Part shown: positions 8,686 through 15,625 of the stretch, in pieces
Position numbering within the stretch: position 1 is the stretch's first letter
How the letters are laid out: every line of letters begins with the position of its first letter
Assembly (NCBI GenBank): GCA_964389475.1
Contig: CAYMFD010000078.1
Span: 1-18,519 of the forward strand
Length of the DNA stretch: 18,519 nt
Source: CAYMFD01 sp964389475
GTDB lineage: Bacteria; Bacteroidota; Bacteroidia; Chitinophagales; Saprospiraceae
Direction of reading: 5' to 3'
Notes under the pieces: model-generated
What the model was told of the DNA's origin: nothing
What the model saw: only the letters and a program-made list of their open reading frames with translations
The model's database searches: none
Program-made: the position numbers and the translations under genes

Positions 8686-8778
8686 ATCGTAGAAAACGCT
8701 GTAGGCAAGGCGGGTCGACGAAGATATAGCGGGCTATATCAAGTCTATCCAACAATGCATACGGTGAAATTCTACGAT
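8686..8778. repeat. 93-nt nested palindromic element (REP/MITE-like or structured RNA)
   Basis: The outer arms ATCGTAGAA (8686-8694) and TTCTACGAT (8770-8778) are perfect inverted repeats. After an A-rich internal loop the pairing resumes, CGCTGTA (8697-8703) with TACGGTG (8760-8766), using two G-U pairs. At the centre is a second perfect palindrome, GATATAGC-gg-GCTATATC (8723-8740). The whole folds as one long imperfect hairpin. Its look matches short palindromic elements dispersed in Bacteroidota genomes, but only one copy lies here and its family is not confirmed. Confidence 0.55.
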
Positions 8779-8856
8779 ATACAGTCTTTTAGCGACATGT
8801 ATTTTTTAACTATCTAGTAATCAATATTTTATATGAGTTAGAATAGTCGAACTCAG

Positions 8857-8889
8857 GTTACGACCACTAGACTCTATTTCATAGCTTTG
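8857..8889 (+). promoter_or_regulatory. Putative Bacteroidota promoter of lgt-trkH
   Basis: TAGCTTTG at 8882-8889 matches the Bacteroidota -7 consensus TAnnTTTG exactly. A poor -33 element (GTTA, 8857-8860) lies 21 nt upstream. The start codon at 8921 is about 25 nt past the predicted transcription start, a sensible leader length. Confidence 0.5.
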
Positions 8890-8920
8890 CCACTACGGTA
8901 ACGATCACACACTTTTCATT

Positions 8921-10150
8921 ATGTATCCTGATTTATCATACTTATTTAGTGACTTGCTAGGCACGGAGCAGGATAACTGGCTGTCTATTTTCAAAACCTT
9001 TGGTTTACTACTGGCTCTAGCACTACTAGGTGCAGGCGTAGTACTCAAGTCGGAGTTGCGCCGTAGAGAGCGGGCGGGTATGATCAGTCCTATCCAGCAG
9101 ATCATCGAGCGAAAGAGTGGGATCGAGTGGTCCGCCGTGGTGACTAATGCGATTATAGGACTGGCCCTTGGTATGAAGGCGCCATACATACGGCAGCACT
9201 TCTCCGAGTTTCAGGCGGATCCTGCGGCAGTGCTGTTTAGCAGTAAGGGCAATATTCTGCTGGGGTTAGTCGGTGCTGTGATATTAGGTGGTATCGTGTA
9301 CTGGCAGGAGAGTAAGAAGAATGTCAAGCCGGGTAAGTTTGAGGAGACCATCTATCCGCATACCAAGGCGGCCGATATCACCATACTAGCAGGTATCAGT
9401 GGCGTGGTCGGGGCCAAGTTGTTCTCTATTTTAGAAAATCTAGAGAGCTTCTTTGCGGATCCGATGGGTACGATCTTTTCGGGGTCAGGTCTTACGATAT
9501 ACGGCGGCCTCATCTTAGCTACCATCGTCGTCTACCGCTACATCAAGAAGTTGGGTATACCTGTCGGGCAGATGTTTGACATAGCGGGGATGGCCATACT
9601 AGTGGGCTATGCTGTGGGACGTTTAGGTTGCCACTTTTCTGGCGACGGCGACTGGGGTATCGTTGCTGCTGCCCAACCAGACTGGTGGTTTTTGCCAGAC
9701 TGGACGTGGTCCTATGCTTACCCTAATAATGTGGCCAATGACGGCATACTGCTGGAGGCCTGCGATCCAGACAAGTGGTCTGAGCTGGCAAGTCAGCGTA
9801 TGCGTGTCGAGGATCGATGTGCAGAGGCCTGTGGTATGCGCTACTGCCACACGATGAGTGATGCACCAGTATATCCTACGTCTATATGGGAGACGACCGC
9901 ATCGCTGCTAATGTTTGCCTTTCTATGGCTGATACGCAAGCGAGTACAGGTAGTCGGTGTCTTGTTTAGCCTCTACCTCATCTTCCAAGGTGTGGAGCGG
10001 TGGACAGTCGAGACGGTGCGAGTCAATGAGAAGTACGACTACTTCGGCGTACACTGGTCACAGGCGCAGTATATATCTGTCGTCATATCTGTGATCGGTA
10101 TCGGCCTACTTATATATCTGACGAGGGGAGGCAGACGGCAAAAGGCATAG
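8921..10150 (+). CDS. lgt: Prolipoprotein diacylglyceryl transferase family protein, divergent
   Basis: Inner-membrane enzyme of the Lgt family, which moves diacylglyceryl from phosphatidylglycerol to the lipobox cysteine of prolipoproteins. Recognised by SGLTIYGGLI (188-198, the loop carrying the His/Tyr of the family), the signature GRLGCHFSGDGDWG (233-246), YPTSIWETTASLL (318-330) and the final GVERWTVETVRVN (357-369). It has 409 residues, well above the usual 260-330. The excess is an N-terminal region with two extra hydrophobic segments and a Trp/Cys-rich insert at about 247-315 (Cys281, 300, 304, 309, His310). The Asn of the classical GRIGNF motif is Cys237. It is probably the functional Lgt or a paralogue; a second lgt elsewhere would decide. 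trkH follows after 2 nt. Confidence 0.82.
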   Translation: MYPDLSYLFSDLLGTEQDNWLSIFKTFGLLLALALLGAGVVLKSELRRRERAGMISPIQQIIERKSGIEWSAVVTNAIIGLALGMKAPYIRQHFSEFQADPAAVLFSSKGNILLGLVGAVILGGIVYWQESKKNVKPGKFEETIYPHTKAADITILAGISGVVGAKLFSILENLESFFADPMGTIFSGSGLTIYGGLILATIVVYRYIKKLGIPVGQMFDIAGMAILVGYAVGRLGCHFSGDGDWGIVAAAQPDWWFLPDWTWSYAYPNNVANDGILLEACDPDKWSELASQRMRVEDRCAEACGMRYCHTMSDAPVYPTSIWETTASLLMFAFLWLIRKRVQVVGVLFSLYLIFQGVERWTVETVRVNEKYDYFGVHWSQAQYISVVISVIGIGLLIYLTRGGRRQKA

Positions 10151-10152
10151 CG

Positions 10153-11604
10153 ATGAGTATCAACCTACAGCCGATATCCAATGTGATCGGTGCTCTCCTG
10201 GTCCTGCTCGGCAGCATCATGTTTTTCTGCATTCCATTCTCATGGGCCAATGGCTCAGGCGATGCCACGGCCCTGCTTTTTGCGGGTAGCTGGACGATGA
10301 TTGCCGGTATTGTCTCATGGCAGTATAGGTTTAAGTCTAGTGCTACGGTCAATAAGCGGGAGGGATACCTTATCGTAGCCTTGGCATGGTTGTCTATGAT
10401 CCTCTTTGGTGGCCTGCCGTACTACTTTTCGGGTACAGTGTCTAGCATTACCGATGCAGTATTTGAGTCAGTATCAGGGTTTACCACGACTGGTGCCAGC
10501 ATCATGCAAGACATAGAGGCACTACCACACGGTATCTTGATGTGGCGTAGCCTTACACAGTGGATAGGCGGTATGGGTATTATCGTACTTACGGTCGCCT
10601 TGTTTCCACTGCTGGGTATAGGAGGTATCGAGCTATTTATAGCCGAGGCACCAGGCCCTACCTCTGATAAGATACATCCTAGGATCAAGGAGGTCGCCAA
10701 GCGTCTGTGGCTGATATACGTATCCTTGACGGCTCTGTTATTCGTGATATTATGGCTAGAGGGCCTAGGGGCATTTGATGCTTTTAACCACGCATTGACG
10801 ACCATGGCGACGGGCGGTTTTAGTACCAAGAATGATAGCATGGCCCACTATGGTCCACTCGTGCAGTATACCATCGTGGTGTTTATGTTTATCGCCGGTA
10901 TCAACTATACGGTGATCTACTACTTCCTCAAAGGACGGTGGCGCAATGCCTGGTCTAGCGACGAGTTTAAGATGTACCTCATACTGGTACTATCGCTCAC
11001 ACTTATATGTAGCATCTGGATCTGGCATAGTGTGGGGCTGCCAGCGGAGCAAGCATTTAGGGATTCACTATTTCAGATCGTATCGCTGATTACTACGACG
11101 GGCTTCGTATCAGCAGACTATACGTCGTGGACCATGGGCCTGACGATGCTGTTTTTTATCCTCCTATTCGTAGGGGCATGTGCAGGATCTACCTCTGGTG
11201 GTATCAAGTTGATACGGCACCTGGTCTTTCTTAAGAATAGCCTGCTGGAGTTTAAGCGATTACTGCATCCGCGGGCATTGATTCGTATTAAGATCAATAA
11301 GGAGATCGTACCGCCCAAGGTACTCACGCATATCCTGGTATTTCTGCTCATCTACTTATTCCTTTTTATCAGCGGTAGCCTCTTGGTGACGTTGACAGGT
11401 GTTGACTTTCTGACCAGTATCGGTGCTGTAGCCACCTCCCTCGGTAACGTTGGCCCTGGTATCGGTGAAGTGGGTCCTGTCAATAATTTTGCGGAGATGC
11501 CAGAAGTGTCCAAGTGGATTTTGAGCTTCTTGATGCTGCTCGGACGACTAGAGTTATTTACTATCCTTATCATTTTCAGTCCATATTTCTGGAGGACTAA
11601 CTAA
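10153..11604 (+). CDS. trkH: TrkH-family potassium uptake protein
   Basis: Inner-membrane K+ translocating subunit, 483 aa, normal length. The four selectivity-filter loops can be read in order: GFTTTGAS (109-116), ATGGFST (219-225), TTTGFVSADY (314-323) and SLGNVGPGIG (429-438), each with its conserved Gly. GMGIIVLTVALFPLLG (140-155) and GSTSGGIKLIR (345-355) are typical. About ten hydrophobic membrane segments surround them. TrkH normally works with a cytoplasmic TrkA regulator; no trkA occurs in this window. It is coupled to lgt by a 2-nt gap, so the two share a promoter, though no functional link is apparent. Confidence 0.95.
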   Translation: MSINLQPISNVIGALLVLLGSIMFFCIPFSWANGSGDATALLFAGSWTMIAGIVSWQYRFKSSATVNKREGYLIVALAWLSMILFGGLPYYFSGTVSSITDAVFESVSGFTTTGASIMQDIEALPHGILMWRSLTQWIGGMGIIVLTVALFPLLGIGGIELFIAEAPGPTSDKIHPRIKEVAKRLWLIYVSLTALLFVILWLEGLGAFDAFNHALTTMATGGFSTKNDSMAHYGPLVQYTIVVFMFIAGINYTVIYYFLKGRWRNAWSSDEFKMYLILVLSLTLICSIWIWHSVGLPAEQAFRDSLFQIVSLITTTGFVSADYTSWTMGLTMLFFILLFVGACAGSTSGGIKLIRHLVFLKNSLLEFKRLLHPRALIRIKINKEIVPPKVLTHILVFLLIYLFLFISGSLLVTLTGVDFLTSIGAVATSLGNVGPGIGEVGPVNNFAEMPEVSKWILSFLMLLGRLELFTILIIFSPYFWRTN

Positions 11605-11655
11605 GGGAGGCAAAAGGGTAAATCGTCCTGTAGTGTGGATACATCGATGATAACC

Positions 11656-11877
11656 TTAGCACGGCATTAAGGCCATTACCGAGATTATTAGAAAAGGCTC
11701 AATGTGTTTTTGAATGGGTAGGACTTGGTCAGCACTACAGAGTGATTTGGGTATGATGCGCTGCGGGTAGAACCACGGCAGCACTAACCTAACTTTTCCA
11801 TATTCTTTTGCATATTCCGAAAAGAAGCCACTGCACTGAGCGAAGCTGAAGCAAGGACAGTCCGGCCTTCCCGACAC
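11656..11877 (-). CDS. Doubtful small ORF (73 aa) or dispersed repeat
   Basis: An open frame of 73 codons with an unusual composition: CPCFSFAQCSGFF near the start, aromatic residues and several Cys. It has no signal peptide, no recognisable domain, no promoter-like box in front, and it overlaps a strong hairpin at 11760-11782. It lies downstream of yraN on the same strand. It may be part of a dispersed intergenic repeat that happens to be open. I do not recognise it and assign no function. Confidence 0.2.
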   Translation of the reverse strand: MSGRPDCPCFSFAQCSGFFSEYAKEYGKVRLVLPWFYPQRIIPKSLCSADQVLPIQKHIEPFLIISVMALMPC

Positions 11878-12001
11878 TGCCTAGAAACTAATACCGATTA
11901 CTATTTAAAATGACACTAATTGCATTAGCGTCTTTAAATATGTATCGGCATTATACCACGCTAGAGTGCGAAAAGTTAAGTCAGAAATGGTATAAAAGGT
12001 A

Positions 12002-12019
12002 CATCTGTATCTACAGATG
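12002..12019 (-). terminator. Possible terminator hairpin after yraN
   Basis: A perfect 8-bp inverted repeat with a 2-nt centre begins 33 nt past the yraN stop. Read on the minus strand it is followed by TACCTTTTATACC, a short, interrupted U-tract. The stem is AT-balanced and not GC-rich, so termination efficiency is uncertain. Confidence 0.35.
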
Positions 12020-12051
12020 GGAGTCGTTTTCCACTGCAATCAACATCAAAC

Positions 12052-12405
12052 CTAAAAAAACACATCCTGATAGTGCTCCAGCTCATGCCCTGTATCGTGG
12101 AGGATGACGGCGATAATGTCAAACTGCATGGCCCAGTCATATTCATTATCGATCATGTATTGTGCGGCGGCGGCTTTGAGTAGTTGCTGCTTCTTTTGAT
12201 TGACACTGAGGGCAGGATGTACCTGTGAGCCGCCGTGCCGAGTCTTGACCTCCGTAAAGGTGAGTATACCTCTGTAGGTAGATACGATGTCGACCTCTGA
12301 TCGGCGGTAGCGGTAGTTGGTAGCTAGTATGATGTGCCCCTTGGTCTTGAGAAACGCTACGGCCAGAGCTTCTCCATGTTTGCCAGTGTCGTTGTGTAGC
12401 GCCAT
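12052..12405 (-). CDS. yraN: YraN family (UPF0102) endonuclease-like protein
   Basis: 117 aa, normal for the family. The fold is that of restriction-endonuclease-like and Holliday-junction-resolvase-like proteins. Conserved elements: GKHGE (8-12), the catalytic-type acid pair SEVDI with Glu37 and Asp39, TEVKTR with Glu52 and Lys54, Gln70 in the VNQKKQ stretch, and QFDIIAV (95-101). The E/D-ExK arrangement is that of a PD-(D/E)xK nuclease core. The cellular role of the family is not settled. It diverges from the sugar-isomerase gene across 130 nt. A long T run (in GTGTTTTTTTAG) encodes the last residues and stop. Confidence 0.9.
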   Translation of the reverse strand: MALHNDTGKHGEALAVAFLKTKGHIILATNYRYRRSEVDIVSTYRGILTFTEVKTRHGGSQVHPALSVNQKKQQLLKAAAAQYMIDNEYDWAMQFDIIAVILHDTGHELEHYQDVFF

Positions 12406-12471
12406 AATGGCTAAGATAGGAGATTGATTTTCGATACTTCGTGTAATAATTACATTAAGTGGGTCTGGAGG

Positions 12472-12504
12472 CTGCGTGAAAGGTCTGATTTATCATTACT
12501 TTTG
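12472..12504 (+). promoter_or_regulatory. Putative promoter of the sugar isomerase gene
   Basis: TACTTTTG (12497-12504) matches the Bacteroidota -7 box TAnnTTTG exactly. A weak -33 element (CTG, 12472-12474) lies about 22 nt upstream. Transcription would begin near 12511, downstream of a possible GTG start at 12476, so translation must begin at the ATG cluster at 12536-12544. Confidence 0.55.
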
Positions 12505-12535
12505 CGCTTTCGAAAAACAAAAAAGATACAAGCAT

Positions 12536-13525
12536 ATGATGATGTCACTAGTCGATCGCTTCCCAGCTCAGTTGCAGGAAGCTCTTGAGATAGGCGCCGC
12601 AGCAACGATCCGTCCACATACCAAAGCCATCAATAAAGTATACCTAGCTGGTCTAGGAGGTAGTGGTATTGGCGGTGATTACGTCGCAGAGTTTGTAGCT
12701 GATGAGTGTAAGGTGCCATACATCGTAGGGAAGGGCTACGGCATACCTGCCTTTATAGACGAAAACACCTTGTTTATCGCGTCATCATATAGCGGTAATA
12801 CGGAGGAGACCTTAGCGGCCTTTGACCTAGCCAAAAACACTGGCGCCAAGATCGTCATCGTGAGTAGCGGTGGTAAGTTGACCCAGTATGCGCAGGACCT
12901 AGACCTAGATTACATCACAGTACCTGGCGACTGGCCTAGCCCGCGTGCCTGCCTCGGATTCTCATTTGTCCAGCAGCTATTTATACTCAATAAACTGGGT
13001 ATGATAGGCACTAGTCAAATCGACCAGATCAAGGCGAGTATCAATCTCCTCAAGTTTGATCAAGACGATATCAAGACCGAGGCGGAGAAGGTCGCTAAGC
13101 AACTGTTTGGTAAGTTACCTATCATCTATACGACAGATCGTATGGAGGCAGTAGCGGTCAGGTTTAGACAACAGATTAACGAAAATAGCAAGGCACTCTG
13201 CTGGCACCACGTCATCCCAGAGATGAATCACAATGAACTCGTAGGCTGGAGAGACAAAAACGAAAGCCTCGCCGTCGTCTATTTCCGTAATAAGGATGAC
13301 CACAAGCGCAATGCTACTCGTATCGATATCAACAAAGAGATCATCAGCAAGTACGCTTCACCGATTATCGAGATATGGAGTAAGGGTACTAGTCTGGTGG
13401 AGCAAGCCATGTACCTGACACACGTCGGTGACTATATCTCTTGCTACCTAGCTGATATGAGAGGTATGGACAGTATCGAGGTCGACGTGATAGACTATCT
13501 CAAAGGCGAGTTAGCCAAGCTGTAG
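12536..13525 (+). CDS. Bifunctional phosphoglucose/phosphomannose isomerase
   Basis: Cytoplasmic SIS-domain isomerase interconverting fructose-6-phosphate with glucose-6-phosphate and mannose-6-phosphate. Numbering from the ATG at 12536 (329 aa): SGIGGD (43-48), SYSGNTEET (84-92, the sugar-phosphate loop), WPSPR with Arg137, INENSK with Glu216, and EMNHNELVGW with His232; the last two correspond to the catalytic Glu and His of archaeal-type PGI/PMI. The frame is open back to a GTG at 12476, but a perfect -7 promoter box lies inside that stretch and the family N-terminus begins near SLVDRFPAQLQEALEIG. Three consecutive ATGs (12536, 12539, 12542) are candidates; the A-rich sequence before them suits Bacteroidota initiation. 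It may supply hexose phosphates to the glycosyltransferase genes to the right. Confidence 0.9.
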   Translation: MMMSLVDRFPAQLQEALEIGAAATIRPHTKAINKVYLAGLGGSGIGGDYVAEFVADECKVPYIVGKGYGIPAFIDENTLFIASSYSGNTEETLAAFDLAKNTGAKIVIVSSGGKLTQYAQDLDLDYITVPGDWPSPRACLGFSFVQQLFILNKLGMIGTSQIDQIKASINLLKFDQDDIKTEAEKVAKQLFGKLPIIYTTDRMEAVAVRFRQQINENSKALCWHHVIPEMNHNELVGWRDKNESLAVVYFRNKDDHKRNATRIDINKEIISKYASPIIEIWSKGTSLVEQAMYLTHVGDYISCYLADMRGMDSIEVDVIDYLKGELAKL

Positions 13526-13606
13526 GAGGGAGTACTAGCGGTCTTGTAAATTCATTTGAAAGTGAGAAGGCTCGCGGAAGCGGAGATTTCGATTGCGCTG
13601 CGCTAC

Positions 13607-13814
13607 ACTCAATCACCTTGAGAAGGGATTTTTAATCGATGTCCAAAGAATATCAAGAATATCGGCAGCTAAGGTCCGCAAAACTTTACAGTTTGGCGCG
13701 ACTCCGAGAGCACAACCTCGCTGCTCGATAGGCTCCACGAACGGCTCCCAATTCTTGCTCATCATCATTTAGCTCCCTCTCTCCTGAGAGAGGGTTGGGG
13801 AGAGTCCGTACACG
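13607..13814. repeat. Tandem 208-bp repeat, copy 1
   Basis: Matches 13856-14063 at 207 of 208 positions; the only difference is G13794 against A14043. The two copies are separated by 41 bp of related but diverged sequence. Near its right end is a strong hairpin, CCCTCTCTC-ct-GAGAGAGGG, of the REP-like kind seen in many bacterial intergenic regions. The near identity implies a recent duplication or ongoing gene conversion. Confidence 0.95.
13613..13768 (-). CDS. Candidate 51-aa small protein, copy A
   Basis: An open frame begins with three ATGs directly after an in-frame TAA, preceded by the purine run GGAGAGAGGGAG 4 nt from the ATG, and ends in TGA. The product has a Trp near each end (KNWEPF at 5-10, LWTSIKNPFSR at 41-51), two Cys (19 and 27) and a short amphipathic stretch VLRTLAADILDIL (29-41). 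There is no signal peptide and no recognised domain. The purine run is also one arm of the repeat hairpin, so it may not be a true ribosome site, and SD sites are little used in this phylum. It may equally be a repeat that is open by chance. Confidence 0.3.
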   Translation of the reverse strand: MMMSKNWEPFVEPIEQRGCALGVAPNCKVLRTLAADILDILWTSIKNPFSR

Positions 13815-13855
13815 ATCGAAATCCCATATGGAGGCGGAGCTTGCGCTTGCGCTAA

Positions 13856-14063
13856 ACTCAATCACCTTGAGAAGGGATTTTTAATCGATGTCCAAAGAAT
13901 ATCAAGAATATCGGCAGCTAAGGTCCGCAAAACTTTACAGTTTGGCGCGACTCCGAGAGCACAACCTCGCTGCTCGATAGGCTCCACGAACGGCTCCCAA
14001 TTCTTGCTCATCATCATTTAGCTCCCTCTCTCCTGAGAGAGGATTGGGGAGAGTCCGTACACG
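13856..14063. repeat. Tandem 208-bp repeat, copy 2
   Basis: Second copy, offset 249 bp from the first. The single difference, A14043, removes the outermost C-G pair of the terminal hairpin. Sequence similarity continues weakly beyond both ends, and a decayed third unit lies at about 14217-14322. Confidence 0.95.
13862..14017 (-). CDS. Candidate 51-aa small protein, copy B
   Basis: Identical at nucleotide and protein level to the frame at 13613-13768, because the one mismatch between the repeats lies outside it. The same caveats apply: it is either a duplicated miniprotein gene or a repeat that happens to be open. Identity between copies gives no information on selection. Confidence 0.3.
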   Translation of the reverse strand: MMMSKNWEPFVEPIEQRGCALGVAPNCKVLRTLAADILDILWTSIKNPFSR

Positions 14064-14216
14064 CGACGTTGGGGACCCATCACTTCGATGGACTCAGTGC
14101 AACGCCTAAATCCTTCCCTTGAAAATGGAAGGACTTATATGTGTCGCTGTGCGACCTCCTTACAATTACTATCTAGTAAAACTGAAATCCCACTACCAAG
14201 CGGCGAAGCGTTAGTT

Positions 14217-14322
14217 AGCTCCCTCGCTTGCAAAGGTCAAAGGGTCGGGGCGGTCCCTGAGCTTTCGTCGAAGGGAGAGTCCGCACCCTGTCGAAATCCC
14301 GAACGGAGATTGCCCTGCGTTA
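14217..14322. repeat. Decayed third repeat unit overlapping the GT-C gene end
   Basis: AGCTCCCTCG at 14217 and the 24-nt block at 14277-14300 match the repeat family; the block agrees with 13802-13825 at 20 of 24 positions. Similarity then continues with the spacer motif (CGGAGATTGCCCTGCG). It contains GGTCCCTGAGC plus TCGTCGAAGGG, close to a widespread bacterial intergenic palindromic motif. It runs through the stop codon of the leftward GT-C gene. Confidence 0.6.
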
Positions 14323-15625
14323 TCTCCCAAAGTAAGACCCCAATGACGATCGTATACTCTACCGCCACGACCCACAAGTTCTCGTGGTAAGGATCATAAC
14401 TGTAATTGATATACGTAAGGCTGATCAGTACGGCCCACACTATCGCGTAGCGTAGACCTAGGAGTGCCGCCAGAGGCAGTAGATTGATGATATACCAGGG
14501 ATGGACGGTAGTGGCCATCAGGTAGTATAGCGTCAGACCGAAGAGGCAGTACCTAGCGATGACCTTAACGTCCAGATCTCTAGACCAGCGCAAGATCGCA
14601 TTGCCAAAGAACAAGACAGGTGCCAGTGCCAGCAGTGGCCCGATGTAGGCAATGAGGTTGTAACCAGTCACCAACTTTCCTATATATCGGCTGACATAGT
14701 AGACACTCGCATTAAACTCAAACTTGCGAAAGTACAGGTCGATGCTCTCTGCGAAGTTGGCGATATCTAGACCAACTAACAGGGGTATGGCCATCAGGGA
14801 CGACGACACTGCAAGTCCGAGTAAATACTGCCATCTAGCCCTGCCAGCGAGGCGATAGATCACGAAGGGTATGGCGATGACGGGTATCAACTTGATACCA
14901 GCGCCGAGCACGACTGCAACCGCACTAGCGAAGTAGCGACGACACTGCAATAGGCGTAGACTCACCAGTAGTAGGCCTATGCTCATGGGCTCGTGGTGGA
15001 GGTTGCCGACTCCCTCTATGATGACTAGCGGACATAGGTAGTAGAGGGCCGTAATGTGCAAGGCCTTGGTCCGAGTATAGTAGGACTGCGCTATTTGATA
15101 CAGGGCTATCGCACCTGTCGCCTCTATGATGATGTGTAGGCCTTTGAGTATGCCCGCACTCGTAGCTAGGTCTAGGGCAGGATAGCTGCTGAGGTAGTAG
15201 AGCAGCTGCGCTAGTGGTGGGTATACGCTGTAGTAGTCGGGGCTATTGAGTTCGCTGTATAGTGCGGGACTGAGGCCAGTGATCCCCTGCTCGACTAGGG
15301 CGGTAGGTAGGTAGGCATAGGGACTGACACCGGCATGGGTACAGCGACCATCCCAGACGAACCGATAGATATCGTCTGATAGATTGGGGAAGGCAAAGAT
15401 CAATACGACACGGATCAGAAAACCGATCGCCAGTGCGGTCGTAGCAAGGGCGATAGGCTGGGGTCGACGTACGAGTAACCCATATCCTAGCCAGGCTAGT
15501 GCCAAGCCCGCTATGATCTCTGCGAAATCCGACTGACTGGGACCGAAGGACACATATAGGCTGCCGGCTGTGAGTAGCGCCAGCCCGCTGAGGTGTATGG
15601 CGGTGTTACGACCTCGCTCTTGCAT
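14237..15625 (-). CDS. GT-C-fold polyprenyl-phosphate-dependent mannosyltransferase-like membrane protein
   Basis: Polytopic inner-membrane glycosyltransferase, 462 aa, with about ten to twelve hydrophobic segments. The first periplasmic loop carries SDDIYRFVWDGR (83-94, acidic pair Asp84-Asp85) followed by GVSPYAYLP (99-107), then SVYPPLAQ (133-140); further on come a GNLHHEP motif and VHPWYIINLLPLA. This pattern is typical of GT-C enzymes of the MptA/MptB-like and DUF2029-like kind, which use polyprenyl-phosphate sugars on the outer face of the membrane. The start overlaps the end of the CslA-like gene by 20 nt, suggesting translational coupling. The last ~25 residues, after the final membrane segment, are hydrophilic and encoded by decayed repeat sequence, so the original C-terminus has probably been replaced. 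The sugar and acceptor are unknown. Confidence 0.8.
   Translation of the reverse strand: MQERGRNTAIHLSGLALLTAGSLYVSFGPSQSDFAEIIAGLALAWLGYGLLVRRPQPIALATTALAIGFLIRVVLIFAFPNLSDDIYRFVWDGRCTHAGVSPYAYLPTALVEQGITGLSPALYSELNSPDYYSVYPPLAQLLYYLSSYPALDLATSAGILKGLHIIIEATGAIALYQIAQSYYTRTKALHITALYYLCPLVIIEGVGNLHHEPMSIGLLLVSLRLLQCRRYFASAVAVVLGAGIKLIPVIAIPFVIYRLAGRARWQYLLGLAVSSSLMAIPLLVGLDIANFAESIDLYFRKFEFNASVYYVSRYIGKLVTGYNLIAYIGPLLALAPVLFFGNAILRWSRDLDVKVIARYCLFGLTLYYLMATTVHPWYIINLLPLAALLGLRYAIVWAVLISLTYINYSYDPYHENLWVVAVEYTIVIGVLLWEITQGNLRSGFRQGADSPFDESSGTAPTL

Larger units (their letters stand above)
8535..8920. other. Divergent intergenic region with several stem-loops
   Basis: No gene is visible. This 386-nt stretch separates the leftward outer-membrane protein gene from the rightward lgt gene. 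It holds a hairpin GGGGT-gat-ACCCC (8615-8627), a hairpin TAGGCA/TGCCTA (8633-8651, loop 7 nt), the 93-nt palindromic element listed separately, and the lgt promoter at its right end. A 7/8 match to the -7 box on the minus strand (TAGTTTGG, 8563 down to 8556) could start the outer-membrane protein transcript, but it is weak. Confidence 0.5.
11605..12051. other. Intergenic region between convergent trkH and yraN
   Basis: 447 nt without a confident gene. It holds a hairpin GCTGC-g-GGT/ACC-acg-GCAGC (11760-11782), a Pro/Cys-rich open frame on the minus strand (listed separately), and a perfect 8-bp inverted repeat CATCTGTA-tc-TACAGATG (12002-12019) just beyond the yraN stop. No tRNA-like fold or CRISPR is visible. 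Confidence 0.6.
13526..14236. other. Repeat-filled region between convergent genes
   Basis: 711 nt between the isomerase stop and the stop of the GT-C gene. It is dominated by a tandem duplication with a period of 249 bp and by decayed fragments of the same family (GCGGAGATTTCGATTGCGC at 13580, AGCTCCCTCG at 14217). The only open frames of note are those inside the repeat. Frames spanning 14088-14390 on the plus strand read through decayed repeat into the GT-C gene in antisense and are not believed. Confidence 0.7.

Noticed and set aside
10422..10841. 139-codon open frame on the minus strand
   Set aside because: Antisense to the selectivity-filter region of trkH, which is conserved in the sense frame.
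11605..12051. tRNA or other structured RNA gene
   Set aside because: No cloverleaf or T-loop motif (GGTTCGA-type) could be found; only isolated hairpins are present.
13607..14063. CRISPR array
   Set aside because: Only two copies, each 208 bp, with a 41-bp related spacer; no short regular repeat-spacer pattern and no cas genes.
14088..14390. 100-codon open frame on the plus strand
   Set aside because: It runs through decayed repeat sequence and then antisense to the conserved end of the GT-C gene; composition is unlike a protein and no family is recognisable.
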